A DNA stretch of 64,000 bases from Citrifermentans bremense R1. Its GTDB lineage: Bacteria; Desulfobacterota; Desulfuromonadia; Geobacterales; Geobacteraceae. The stretch lies in assembly GCF_000426865.1 (NCBI RefSeq), contig NZ_AUGE01000001.1:186001-250000 (forward strand). Reading direction: 5' to 3'. The position numbers and the translations under genes were made by a program. Under the pieces are notes generated by a model, which was given only the letters and a program-made list of their open reading frames with translations, was not told the DNA's origin and did not search any database. The stretch's first letter is position 1, and each line of letters begins with the position of its first letter. Positions 19,706-28,563 of the stretch are shown here, piece by piece.

Positions 19706-19772
19706 GGCCGAAAAGTACCTATCCGGCCACAGCGAAAGGGCCTACGCCTAAACCGAGTCAGCCGGGGGAGCC
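19706..19772 (+). promoter_or_regulatory. Candidate structured leader overlapping the ribosome site of the Cache kinase
   Basis: A hairpin (GGCCG/CGGCC) is followed by AGCGAAAGGGCC, CCTAAACCGAG and AGCCGGGGGAGCCG. The order resembles the 3' half of c-di-GMP-I (GEMM) riboswitches, but the 5' GGCAAACC/ACGCAAAGCC signature is absent. The last segment contains the GGGGGAG ribosome site. Weak evidence; a variant riboswitch or chance are both open. Confidence 0.22.
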
Positions 19773-21743
19773 GTGCAGAAGTACCTCTTCGCCTTCATAA
19801 ACAAACTGAAACTGCGCTGGAAGATGGTGGTGCTGGTGTTGCCGCTGGTGATCATACCGATCTTCCTCGTGGGCGGGGTCATCGGCTACATCTCCACCAA
19901 GCAGGCCTATCTGGGGATCACCCAGACCAGCAAGGACGACCTGCAGCACATGGCCGGCTTCACCGTCGACCTTTTGAACTCCCACTACCAGCAGTTCCAG
20001 GTCTACAAGCAGGACAAGGAGAAGACCTTCCACGAAGAGTTGAGGACGGTGAGCGAGCTCGCCTTCAACGTGGTGAAGTCGCAGCAGAGCCTGCAGCAAA
20101 AAGGGCGCATGGACATGGCGGCGGCGCAGCGCGAGGCGCGTAACGCCCTGGCCAAGGTAAACGTGGGGAAGACCGGCTACATCTACGCCATGAACAGCCG
20201 CGGGGAACTGAAGGTCCACGTGGCGCAGGAAGGGGTCAACGTCTTTGACAGCCGTGACGAGACCGGGCGCTACTTCATCCGCGAGATGATAGAGAAGGCG
20301 CGCCGCTCGAAGCCCGGCGAAGTGCTCTACATCGTCTACCCCTGGCGCAACGCGGCCTTAGGCGACAAGTCGCTCAGGAAAAAGGTGGTGGCCTACCGCT
20401 ACTTCAAGGAGTGGGACTGGATCATCGCGGCAGGGGGTTACCTGGAGGAGACCTACGAGGACGTGGCCTTCGAGCGCCGCTCCTTCCAGGAGTTGAAGGA
20501 AAAGATCAAGGGTAAGAAGGTGGGCAAGACCGGCTACATCTTCGCCATGGACACCTCGGGCAACTTCATGATCCATCCGACCGGGGAAGGGAAGAACTTC
20601 CTCAATGCGGTCGATTTCAGCGGGCAGCATTTCATCAAGGAGATGTGCGAGAGGAAAACCGGCTGGATCCGCTACCCCTGGAAGAACAAGGGGGACAGCG
20701 GCCCCCGGATGAAGATCGTCCGCTACGAGTACTTCCAGCCCTGGAACTGGATCGTCGCGGTAGGCTCCTACGAGGAGGAGTTCTACCAGGAGGCGAACGT
20801 GATCAAGGGGCGCATCATGGAGAGCATGGTGGTGCTCACCATCCTGGTGAGCGTGATGGCCGTGTTCCTGGTGCTCCTGGCCTCCCGGGTGATGACCGAG
20901 CCGATCTCCAGGATGATCGAGGTGATCAGGAGGGTGAAGCAGGGGCGCCTGGAAGAGACCATGAAGGTGGAGACCCAGGACGAATTGGGGGAACTCGCCA
21001 CCGCCTTCAACCGGATGACCAAGATCATCAAGCACAACAAGGAGCTGGAGGCGAACCTGGCCCAGCAGGGGAAGATGGCCTCCTTAGGCGTCCTCTCCTC
21101 AGGCGTCGCCCACGAGATCAACAACCCGCTCGGGGTGATACTGGGGTACGCCGCATATATAGAGAAGAAGCTCTCCCCGGACGACCCCAACTACCGGTTC
21201 ATCCACGAGATCAAGCGCGAGAGCAAGCGCTGCAAGAAGATCGTGCAGGACCTCCTCTCCTACGCCCGCACCCCGCAGCCGGTGCTGGAGCCGACCGACC
21301 TGAACGCGCTTTTGGAGCAGATCGTGGACTTCGCCGCGAACCACACCGACATGCACCACGTCTCGGTGGAAAAAAGCTTCGACCCTACGCTTCCGGAGAT
21401 CATGGTGGACGGCGACCAGCTGCGCCAGGTGGCGATCAACCTGATCCTGAACGCCGGCGCCGCCATGCAGAAGGGGGGAAAGCTCGTGGTCAGCACCCAA
21501 AACGGGGAAGACAACTGCGTGAGCCTCAAGTTCTCCGACAACGGCGCGGGAATCGCGGCCGAGCACATGGAGCGGATCTTCGAGCCGTTTTTCACCACAA
21601 AGGTCAAGGGGACGGGGCTGGGGCTCGCCATCACCAGGCAGATCGTCGAGCAGCACCACGGCAAGATCGGCATCGAGAGCGAGATCGGCGCCGGGACCAC
21701 GGTCGAGGTGCGGCTGCCGATCAACCGGGACGACTACTGTTAA
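19773..21743 (+). CDS. Cache-domain sensor histidine kinase
   Basis: 656 residues. A membrane helix at about 18-40 is followed by a large periplasmic part with two Cache modules, each with the same signature: VGKTGYIYAMNSRGEL then VGKTGYIFAMDTSGNF, each ending in a W-x-W-I block (WDWIIAAGGY, WNWIVAVGSY). Such modules bind small organic acids, amino acids or other metabolites. A second helix leads to HAMP (RVKQGRLEETM), HisKA with GVAHEINNPLG, and HATPase (NLILNAGAAM, DNGAGI, GTGLGLAI). The start is GTG with GGGGGAG only two bases before it. The sigma-54 regulator follows 44 bp later. Nearby acetate-type symporters are possible targets (inference). Confidence 0.92.
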   Translation: MQKYLFAFINKLKLRWKMVVLVLPLVIIPIFLVGGVIGYISTKQAYLGITQTSKDDLQHMAGFTVDLLNSHYQQFQVYKQDKEKTFHEELRTVSELAFNVVKSQQSLQQKGRMDMAAAQREARNALAKVNVGKTGYIYAMNSRGELKVHVAQEGVNVFDSRDETGRYFIREMIEKARRSKPGEVLYIVYPWRNAALGDKSLRKKVVAYRYFKEWDWIIAAGGYLEETYEDVAFERRSFQELKEKIKGKKVGKTGYIFAMDTSGNFMIHPTGEGKNFLNAVDFSGQHFIKEMCERKTGWIRYPWKNKGDSGPRMKIVRYEYFQPWNWIVAVGSYEEEFYQEANVIKGRIMESMVVLTILVSVMAVFLVLLASRVMTEPISRMIEVIRRVKQGRLEETMKVETQDELGELATAFNRMTKIIKHNKELEANLAQQGKMASLGVLSSGVAHEINNPLGVILGYAAYIEKKLSPDDPNYRFIHEIKRESKRCKKIVQDLLSYARTPQPVLEPTDLNALLEQIVDFAANHTDMHHVSVEKSFDPTLPEIMVDGDQLRQVAINLILNAGAAMQKGGKLVVSTQNGEDNCVSLKFSDNGAGIAAEHMERIFEPFFTTKVKGTGLGLAITRQIVEQHHGKIGIESEIGAGTTVEVRLPINRDDYC

Positions 21744-21787
21744 GATAAGTGCCGCCCCGCTGCGGGGAGAGGTACGGAGGGCAAAGC

Positions 21788-23173
21788 GTGACTGGGAAGA
21801 AAAGGATCATGTTGGTGGACAACGAGGAGGGGCTTTGCCGCATGATGGAGGCGGTCCTCTCCGACAACGGCTATGCGGTCACCGCGCACACCAGGAGCTT
21901 CGAGGCCGCCGAGAGCTTCCAGGCGGGCCAATGGGACCTCCTGGTGACCGACATCAAGATGCCTGGGATGGACGGGCTGGAACTTTTGCAGAAGGTAAAG
22001 CAGAAGGACCCGGCGCTCCCGGTCATCATGGTCACCGCCTACGCCACCGTGGAGATGTCGATCCAGGCGCTCAGAAAGGGTGCCTACGACATGCTCACCA
22101 AGCCCTTCGAGCCAGAGGAGCTCCTGTACCGGGTGAAGAACGCCCTGCAGCACACCCGCCTCATGGAGGAGAACCGCGAACTCCGGGAGGAGCTCGTGGG
22201 GAGGTTCAACTTCGGCAACATCATCGGAGCCTCGACCGCGCTCAAGGAGGTCCTGGAGCGTGTGGAAAAGCTCGCCGTGCGCGACACCTCGGTCTTGATC
22301 ACCGGCGAATCCGGCACCGGAAAGGAGCTGATCGCGCAGGCGATCCACTACAACTCCCCCAGAAAGGAAAAGAAGTTCGTCGCCATCAACTGCGGCGCCC
22401 TCCCCGCCTCCCTTTTGGAGAGCGAACTCTTCGGCTACCGCAAGGGGGCCTTCACCGGGGCTGCGGAGAACCGCCGCGGGCTTTTGGAGACCGCCGACGG
22501 CGGCACCCTCTTTCTCGACGAGGTGGGAAACCTCCCCATGACGGTGCAAAAGACGCTTTTGCGCTTTCTGCAGGAACAGGAGTTCAACCGGCTGGGGGAC
22601 CCGACCCCCACCAAGGTGGACGTCCGGGTCCTTTCCGCCACCAACTCCGACATGAAGCAGGCGGTCAAGGCGGGGGATTTCCGCGAGGACCTCTATTACC
22701 GCCTGAACGTGGTCAACATCCACCTCCCCCCCCTAAGGGAGAGAAAGGACGACATAGCGCTTTTGGCGGCGCATTTCATCTCGCTTCAGAACTCCAAGTT
22801 CGGGACCCAGATCAAGGGGCTCGACCACGAGGCGCTGGAGGCGGCGGTGGAGTTTCCCTGGCCCGGCAACATCCGGCAGCTTAGAAACGTGATGGAGGCG
22901 TGCATCGCCATGGAGAACAACGACTACATCACCTTCCCGGTCCTGTCCCAGTTCATCGAGGTGGCCCCGCTGGAGGCGGGGGGCGAGGCGCCGGCCGAAG
23001 AAGGGGAATACGCCAAGGCGCTGATGCGTTTCGAAACGGAGTACCTGCGGGGGCTTTTGCGCAAAAACCAGGGGAACGTCGAGGCCGCAGCGAAAGAGGC
23101 CGGCACCAACATGGCGACCATCTACCGCAAGATCAAGAAGTACGGCATCAGGAAGGAAGAGTACAACATGTAA
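21788..23173 (+). CDS. Sigma-54-dependent response regulator (partner of the Cache kinase)
   Basis: 461 residues: receiver with D55 (VTDIKMPGMDG) and TKPFE lysine; AAA+ with GESGTGKE, intact GAFTGA (KGAFTGAAENR), GGTLFLDE and the arginine-containing FREDLYYRLN; and a Fis-type helix-turn-helix (GNVEAAAKEAGTNMATIYRK). The start is GTG with GGAGG seven bases upstream, which is better than the open frame further up. The intact GAFTGA loop means it should contact sigma-54. No strong -24/-12 promoter was found by eye in the next gaps, so its target is open. Confidence 0.94.
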   Translation: MTGKKRIMLVDNEEGLCRMMEAVLSDNGYAVTAHTRSFEAAESFQAGQWDLLVTDIKMPGMDGLELLQKVKQKDPALPVIMVTAYATVEMSIQALRKGAYDMLTKPFEPEELLYRVKNALQHTRLMEENRELREELVGRFNFGNIIGASTALKEVLERVEKLAVRDTSVLITGESGTGKELIAQAIHYNSPRKEKKFVAINCGALPASLLESELFGYRKGAFTGAAENRRGLLETADGGTLFLDEVGNLPMTVQKTLLRFLQEQEFNRLGDPTPTKVDVRVLSATNSDMKQAVKAGDFREDLYYRLNVVNIHLPPLRERKDDIALLAAHFISLQNSKFGTQIKGLDHEALEAAVEFPWPGNIRQLRNVMEACIAMENNDYITFPVLSQFIEVAPLEAGGEAPAEEGEYAKALMRFETEYLRGLLRKNQGNVEAAAKEAGTNMATIYRKIKKYGIRKEEYNM

Positions 23174-23456
23174 TCCGCAGCTCCCCCGCAAGGCAGCGGA
23201 ACTATTTGCAGCATTGCAAAAACAGCGTTTTTCGTAGTTGCAAGGCTGCAAATGTCCCCTCTTTGCGCCGCTCCAGGCGGCTAACCCGCCTGAAATGCAG
23301 CAGTTTCCCGCCCAACCTCTCCTTCCCCCGGCAAAACCGATAGAGAGACATCGCGAACCGCCCCTGTAATTTCAATTTGCGTTTGTGCAAAACCTCCCCC
23401 GGTGCGCAGTGCGCCGCCGCGTCTTCACCCCACGCTAAGGCCCCGGTATCACAGGA

Positions 23457-23514
23457 GTTAGCCTACACTACGGCCGTAAACCGCAAATTGGTACGGTGGT
23501 TGCTAACGGTGTAG
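23457..23514 (+). ncRNA. Possible pseudoknotted RNA structure ahead of a small Cys-rich gene
   Basis: Three perfect short helices are interleaved within 58 bases: GTTAGC (23457-23462) with GCTAAC (23502-23507), CTACAC (23463-23468) with GTGTAG (23509-23514), and nested CCGTA (23474-23478) with TACGG (23492-23496). The first two cross, which gives a pseudoknot. It lies 57 bases before the start of the Cys-rich gene, within a 398-bp gap that otherwise shows nothing. Chance cannot be excluded without conservation data. Confidence 0.3.
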
Positions 23515-23571
23515 ACGTCACTCTTTCTTGCTTGAGTATCGTCTGCTTTGATTAAAAGGTATTGGGGTCTT

Positions 23572-23769
23572 ATGCGGAAAGCTACGGTCTGCCCTTTCTA
23601 CGGCAAAAACGATGATTACTGCGACGTCGGCTGCGGCTACATCTCGCCGCACGACGTGAAGCAGATCATAAGTTTCTGCAGCTGCCGTTACGGGGAATGC
23701 CTGAAGTACCAGGAGCTTTCCGACCGCGTCCCGCTAGGGGCACTCGATCACAAGCTTTGCCCGGCGTGA
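23572..23769 (+). CDS. Small cysteine-rich protein, unknown
   Basis: 65 residues with seven cysteines at 7, 17, 21, 36, 38, 43 and 63; the set CPFYG, YCDVGCGYI, FCSCRYGEC and KLCPA suggests a metal or Fe-S site, or disulfides. There is no signal peptide or membrane segment, so it is probably cytoplasmic. I chose the ATG that gives MRKATVCPF, with GGGGT shortly upstream; eight more codons are open before it. It leads a plus-strand group with two unknown membrane proteins and is preceded by a possible structured RNA. I do not recognise the family. Confidence 0.6.
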   Translation: MRKATVCPFYGKNDDYCDVGCGYISPHDVKQIISFCSCRYGECLKYQELSDRVPLGALDHKLCPA

Positions 23770-23848
23770 GCCGACGGGCCTCCGGGCGAAGCGACGGTAT
23801 GAAAGGCAAGCAGCAAACCATGTTTTTGAATGCAAAAGGAGAACGGCG

Positions 23849-24100
23849 ATGAGTGAGAAAGAACTTGAACTGCTCTCAAGACTCGAAGAATTGGAGCGGC
23901 ACACCTGGCGCAACAGCGCCATCCTGCGCGCTGTCGCCATGGTAGCCTTCACCGCAATGATCGGCATAGTGATCGCCTCAGGGGTAGTCGGCGGCGGGCG
24001 CGGCAGCCACTGGTCGGGACCGGCCTGGAACACCATGTGGCTCTACGGCCTCTTCGCAGCCAACGCGGTCTCTATGTTCTGGACCACCCACAAGGAGTAG
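23849..24100 (+). CDS. Small two-helix membrane protein, unknown
   Basis: 83 residues. A charged N-terminal coiled-coil-like stretch (ELELLSRLEELERHTWR) precedes two membrane helices (AVAMVAFTAMIGIVIASGV and a segment around NTMWLYGLFAANAVSMFW) joined by a glycine-rich loop. The ribosome site AAAAGGAG lies eight bases before the ATG. It is 12 bp upstream of the larger membrane gene, so the two probably form one complex (inference). Family not recognised. Confidence 0.7.
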   Translation: MSEKELELLSRLEELERHTWRNSAILRAVAMVAFTAMIGIVIASGVVGGGRGSHWSGPAWNTMWLYGLFAANAVSMFWTTHKE

Positions 24101-24112
24101 GAGGACGTCGTC

Positions 24113-25162
24113 ATGCCCATGAAAATGTCCAACATCTTGCTGCTTTTGCTGGTAGTCGTGATCTGCGCGACCTTCTCGCTGCGCATCTTCCAGGGACTGG
24201 ACGAGATGATGGGTGAGCAGTACTGGGTGGTCGACACGGCCCAGGGGGACCACGGCTGGTACGGCATGGGACTCCTCCCCCACGTCAAGAAGGTCCCCAA
24301 GGAAGTGGTCCAGGCGGCGAACACCGACGCGGACGACAAGAACAACTACATCATCTACGCCCAAAACGGCGACTTCGCCGGGAACTCCGTCTACGGCATC
24401 TGCCTCGGCATCCCTCTCATCATGTACCTGATCTGGTTTGCCTTCATCCTCGGCTTCCCGGACCGCATCGACCCGTACCTTTTGCCGCGGCGCATCTTCA
24501 CCCTGACCGTGATCATCATGTGCTCCATCATCGTGAACCTGTTCCTGATGAGAATCGCCGCCGACTTCGCCCGCGACCCCATGTCCCGCATCGCCAACGT
24601 GGCGGGGAACCACGCCTCGCTTTTGTTCCATAACGCCGGCATCTGGTTCGCCATCTTCTTCTCGGCCTTGGGCACCCCGAACCACTCCGCCCGCGAGACC
24701 GCCGCCCCCGACAGCCGCAACTGGCAGACCCAGGCCAACGAGAAGTTCAACTGGATGTTCGTCCTCCTCTTCGCGGTGACGGTGCTGGAGGTGGCGCTGG
24801 TCAAGAACAAGCTCGCGCTTCCGGACGCAGCGGTGGACTATTCGGTCTGGATCATCCTGGTGGTCATCTTCATGCGCATGTTCGGCTTCTCCCCCAAGTA
24901 CTGGGTGAAGCGCGGACGCGGCATCGGCATCATGATCGCGGGCACCCTGGTCACCCTCCCCATCTTCTACCTCCTGGAGCGCGCCACCGGCACCCTGGGG
25001 GCCGGGTTCGCCTCTCCCATCCTTTCCAAGGCGCTAGGACCCGAAAACGCTAACATAGGATTGTCGCTGATGGTGTCGATCTACCTTATCTTCTGGATGG
25101 AGTTCGCCGCAGCGATACGAATGAACGGACCCTCCAAATCATTGTCTCTGGGGAAACACTGA
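24113..25162 (+). CDS. Polytopic membrane protein, unknown
   Basis: 349 residues with about seven hydrophobic helices. After the first helix comes a loop of about 80 residues (HGWYGMGLLPHVKKV), then helices around ICLGIPLIMYLIWFAFILG, FTLTVIIMCSIIVNLFL, ASLLFHNAGIWFAIFFSAL and others. The ATG has GGAGG eight bases upstream. It is co-directional with and 12 bp from the two-helix protein and ends at a strong terminator, so the unit is Cys-rich gene, small membrane gene and this gene. I see no transporter or enzyme motif; the function is unknown. Confidence 0.75.
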   Translation: MPMKMSNILLLLLVVVICATFSLRIFQGLDEMMGEQYWVVDTAQGDHGWYGMGLLPHVKKVPKEVVQAANTDADDKNNYIIYAQNGDFAGNSVYGICLGIPLIMYLIWFAFILGFPDRIDPYLLPRRIFTLTVIIMCSIIVNLFLMRIAADFARDPMSRIANVAGNHASLLFHNAGIWFAIFFSALGTPNHSARETAAPDSRNWQTQANEKFNWMFVLLFAVTVLEVALVKNKLALPDAAVDYSVWIILVVIFMRMFGFSPKYWVKRGRGIGIMIAGTLVTLPIFYLLERATGTLGAGFASPILSKALGPENANIGLSLMVSIYLIFWMEFAAAIRMNGPSKSLSLGKH

Positions 25163-25192
25163 CAGCATCTGTTTTTAAAACTAATTATTTTC

Positions 25193-25224
25193 AAAGGGAA
25201 AGCCGCCCTCGGCTTTCCCTTTTT
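25193..25224 (+). terminator. Strong rho-independent terminator
   Basis: A 13-bp perfect stem (AAAGGGAAAGCCG/CGGCTTTCCCTTT) with a 4-base loop and a run of T residues, 30 bp after the membrane protein gene. Confidence 0.92.
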
Positions 25225-26037
25225 AATTTTCAGCTCACGCATTCACACATCAGCAATAAAACATTGTAACTACTTTCGACCAACATCAAAGAATAAGGCT
25301 GAATGGCTCTTCTGTTGCTGCAAAAGCCCCTGATCTATCTTGTAGTCAGAGGCCGCTTCTCTCTCACAAGCTCATCCCCGGAGTTACCCTGCAGCGACTG
25401 TCGCCTTGCCGTTTCGCTCCCCGCCTTTGCCGTTAAGTCCTGAAGACCAGAAGCCTTTGCAGTACTCTTTTAGCGAAAGTCCTAAAGTTTTCTTCAGCTA
25501 TGCCGACAACAAACAGTTGCAGCATTTTCCCACCACACAATGCGACAGCGTTTGAGTCAGCCACAAATCTCCGCCACAAAATCGCCAAGGCAACCCCTTC
25601 CGCGCCAGACCTCTCAGAATAATAAAAAATAATTTAGTCGCCCATTTCCATTTTTATCAGGTAATTTCAGACAGTTATAGCTTACCAGATCTGCAATTTC
25701 CGGTCTCGGCGATTATTTTTTGCTTTAGAACGCTGTTTATTTTTATTGTACATTTGCAAATCATGTGGTAAAACAATTTCACGTATACGCTGGAACGCTC
25801 CTATAAGCGGGAGGCGGCGCAAACAGGGGCGCAATGAACTTCTCTTAAAAAGCCCGGAAACAGAGCAAGTTACGGCCGCCGGAAAGGCCAGAGCCGTTTA
25901 ACAAACCAAGTTTCAGAAGCTGCAGAATCCGCATCGAAAACTAAAGGAAATCGGAAAGGGGGATTTATCGGAACTTGACCACGGGGGCGGGACGCCGCCA
26001 CCACAACAGAGCAGCTTACAAGAAAGGAGTGACTACC
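25225..26037 (+). other. Long AT-richer non-coding region before the symporter operon
   Basis: About 810 bp without a supportable gene on either strand. Base composition is clearly more A/T-rich than the flanking genes, notably around 25620-25790. The last 240 bp form the leader of the DUF485 gene and contain AAAGGAG eight bases before its ATG. I found no repeat or known riboswitch signature. It probably carries the operon's promoters and regulatory sites. Confidence 0.6.
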
Positions 26038-26349
26038 ATGGCAGAAAGACAGTACGACTGGAAAGCAATCGCAAAAAATCCAAAATTCGTGGAACTGCAC
26101 CACAAGAAGACGGCCTTCCTTTTCGGATGGTGGATCTTCTCCTGCGTGTACTACTTCCTGCTCCCCATCGGAGCGGCGTACACACCGGGGATCTTCAAGG
26201 TCAAGATGCTCGGCGTCATCAACTTCGGGTACATTTTCGCTCTCTCCCAGTTCTTCGTCTCCTGGGGGATCGCGCTTTACTACTCGCATGTCGCCAACAA
26301 GGACTTTGACCGGTTGACCAGGGAACTGATCGACGAACTGCATCTCTAG
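26038..26349 (+). CDS. DUF485 membrane protein (YjcH-like symporter partner)
   Basis: 103 residues with two membrane helices (TAFLFGWWIFSCVYYFLLPIG and a segment around VINFGYIFALSQFFVSWGIA) and the DUF485 order: charged N-terminus, helix, short loop, helix and a tail with YYSHVANKDFDRL. DUF485 proteins such as YjcH are encoded directly before ActP-type acetate symporters. The ATG with AAAGGAG upstream was chosen over an open upstream frame. The symporter gene begins 16 bp later. Confidence 0.88.
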   Translation: MAERQYDWKAIAKNPKFVELHHKKTAFLFGWWIFSCVYYFLLPIGAAYTPGIFKVKMLGVINFGYIFALSQFFVSWGIALYYSHVANKDFDRLTRELIDELHL

Positions 26350-26365
26350 GAAAGGAGGAACGACA

Positions 26366-28360
26366 ATGACGATGAAAAAGATCTTTATAGCAGCCACACT
26401 GGCCCTCTCCGTTGCCGCTGCCGCCTTTGCCGAAGAGCAAAAGGCCGCCCCTGCCGCAGCCCCCGCGGTGAGCGCACCCGCAGCACAGGGCGCGGCTCCC
26501 GCTGTCGCAGCCCCCGCAGCGCAACTGAACCAGTCCCAGGCGGTGGCAACGCCCGCCCCGGCCAAGCCCGCTCCGGCCAAAAGGGAGTTAAAAACCAACA
26601 GGACCATCACCATCGGCATGTTCATGGTGATCATCGCCATCACCATGGGTGTGGTAGTCTGGGCTGCCAAGCAGACCAAGACCGCTTCCGACTTCTACGC
26701 CGCAGGCGGCGGGATCACGGGGACCCAGAACGGCTGGGCCATCGCCGGCGACTACATGTCGGCAGCCTCCTTCCTGGGGATTTCCGGCCTCATCTCGCTC
26801 TACGGCTATGACGGGTTCATGTACTCGGTCGGCTGGCTGGTCGCCTACATCACGGTGCTCCTGATCGTCGCCGAGCCGTGCCGCAACGCGGGCAAGTACA
26901 CCCTGGGGGACATCCTCTCCTTCCGTACCTCCCCGAAACCGGTGCGCGCCTTCGCCGCCCTCTCCACCGTCGCGGTCTCCACCTTTTACCTCACCGCCCA
27001 GATGGTCGGTGCAGGCAAGCTGATGGCCCTTCTGGTCGGCATCCCCTACAAGATGTCCATCATCGGCGTCGGCATCCTCATGGTCGGCTACGTCGTCTTC
27101 GGCGGCATGGTCGCCACCACCTGGGTACAGATCATCAAGGCGGGCCTCCTCATGTCGGGCGCCTTCCTGCTCTCCTTCCTGGTCATGATCAAGGCAGGCT
27201 TCAACCCGATCGGCTTCTTCTCCACCATCGTCAACAGCCCCGACATCCAGGACCACGTCTCCAAGCTGGTGCTTAAAGACGGCGTCATCCTTGCCGGCGC
27301 GGACGCAGGACAGCGCTTCCTCGAGCCTGGCCTCTACATGAAGAACCCGCTGGACCAGATCTCCCTGGGGATGGCCCTCGTGCTCGGCACCGCCGGCATG
27401 CCGCACATCCTGATGCGCTTTTTCACCGTCCCGACCGCACAGGCGGCGCGTAAATCGGTCATCATCGCGATGTTCATCATCGGCGGCTTCTACGTCCTGA
27501 CCACCCTGCTCGGCTTCGGCGCAGCCATCCACCTCACCCCGCAGGGGATCACCCAGGTCGACCCGGGCGGCAACATGGCTACCCTGATGCTGGCTCAGCA
27601 GATGGGCGCCGACATCGCCCCCGTCTTCGGCGACCTCTTCCTCGCTTTCCTCTGCGCCGTCGCCTTCGCCACCATCCTCGCCGTCGTCTCCGGCCTGGTC
27701 TTGGCGGCCTCCGCGGCCATCGCACACGACATCTACGTCAACGTGATCAAGGACGGCCACGCCGACCAGCACGAGCAGGTCTTCGCGGCACGCGCCACCT
27801 CCTTCGTGGTAGGCGCCTGCGGCATCATGATCGGCCTCGCGGCCGAGAAGCAGAACGTCGCTCACCTGGTGGCACTCGCCTTCGCGGTCGCCGCTTCCGG
27901 CAACCTGCCGGTCGTCATCCTCTCGCTCTTCTGGAGGAAGTTCAACACCGCCGGCGTCATCTCCGGCCTTTTGGTCGGCACCATCGCCTCCATCGCGCTG
28001 GTGATGGTATCCCCGAACATGACCTACCCGAAAGTAGTGGCCGAAGGCGCCAAGAAGGTGGTCGTCGCCATGGAGAAGAAGCAGGCCGCTCTGCCGGCAG
28101 GCGAGACCCTCTCCGAGAAAGACGCCAAGGCGCTCGCCAAGGCGAAGGTGGACGCACAGCAGACCGGCACCTCCATGGTCGGCCTGGAGAAGCCGCTCTT
28201 CACTCTGAAGAACCCGGGCATCGTCTCCATCCCGCTGGGCTTCATGGCCGCCATCCTCGGTTGCCTCGCCTTCCCGAACAGGCGTTCCGAAGAGATGTTC
28301 GACGAAGTCTACGTACGCCAGAACACCGGTTTGGGTATGGCCAAGGCAGTCGAGCACTAG
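26366..28360 (+). CDS. Sodium:solute symporter, ActP-like (probable acetate/monocarboxylate uptake)
   Basis: 664 residues, about 110 longer than ActP. It begins with a signal-peptide-like segment (LALSVAAAAFAEE) and a 45-residue Ala/Pro-rich stretch before the first core helix. The core follows the SSS family with about thirteen helices: DFYAAGGGITGTQNGWAIAG, GDYMSAASFLGISGL, VSTFYLTAQMVGAG and GTAGMPHILMRFFTVP, the last typical of the acetate group. A charged insert (KKQAALPAGETLSEKDAKAL) lies before the last helix. Acetate is the main electron donor of Geobacter, so acetate uptake is the likely role (inference). It is an operon with the DUF485 gene; GGAGG lies seven bases before the ATG. 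Confidence 0.92.
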   Translation: MTMKKIFIAATLALSVAAAAFAEEQKAAPAAAPAVSAPAAQGAAPAVAAPAAQLNQSQAVATPAPAKPAPAKRELKTNRTITIGMFMVIIAITMGVVVWAAKQTKTASDFYAAGGGITGTQNGWAIAGDYMSAASFLGISGLISLYGYDGFMYSVGWLVAYITVLLIVAEPCRNAGKYTLGDILSFRTSPKPVRAFAALSTVAVSTFYLTAQMVGAGKLMALLVGIPYKMSIIGVGILMVGYVVFGGMVATTWVQIIKAGLLMSGAFLLSFLVMIKAGFNPIGFFSTIVNSPDIQDHVSKLVLKDGVILAGADAGQRFLEPGLYMKNPLDQISLGMALVLGTAGMPHILMRFFTVPTAQAARKSVIIAMFIIGGFYVLTTLLGFGAAIHLTPQGITQVDPGGNMATLMLAQQMGADIAPVFGDLFLAFLCAVAFATILAVVSGLVLAASAAIAHDIYVNVIKDGHADQHEQVFAARATSFVVGACGIMIGLAAEKQNVAHLVALAFAVAASGNLPVVILSLFWRKFNTAGVISGLLVGTIASIALVMVSPNMTYPKVVAEGAKKVVVAMEKKQAALPAGETLSEKDAKALAKAKVDAQQTGTSMVGLEKPLFTLKNPGIVSIPLGFMAAILGCLAFPNRRSEEMFDEVYVRQNTGLGMAKAVEH

Positions 28361-28384
28361 CAGCAAACGTATAGGGTTGAAACG

Positions 28385-28416
28385 ACTGGGGGAGGGAAAC
28401 CTTCCCCAGTTTTTTT
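28385..28416 (+). terminator. Rho-independent terminator after the ActP-like gene
   Basis: Stem ACTGGGG/CCCCAGT extended inward by GAGG/CCTT, with a GAAA-type loop, followed by seven T residues. Confidence 0.9.
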
Positions 28417-28563
28417 GTTTCTGAGGCGGCAAAAAAGGACCGTAACGAGGCCCGAAACCCCTTTTTTTATACCTAGCCATCCGATCCGCTGCAAAACAGT
28501 TTTACATCATCTTTTTTTTCTGTAGAATCAACGCCACAACTCATTTGAAAGCAGGCGGAGAGC

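Noticed and set aside
25810-25910. GEMM-like riboswitch suggested by GGCGCAAACAGGGGCGCAA near 25820.
   Set aside because: The conserved paired blocks of the c-di-GMP/cGAMP class do not follow in order; only isolated words match.
26588-28480. A 630-codon minus-strand frame opposite the ActP-like symporter.
   Set aside because: Composition (runs of Asp, His, Gly) is that of the complement of a membrane-protein gene; no start signal.
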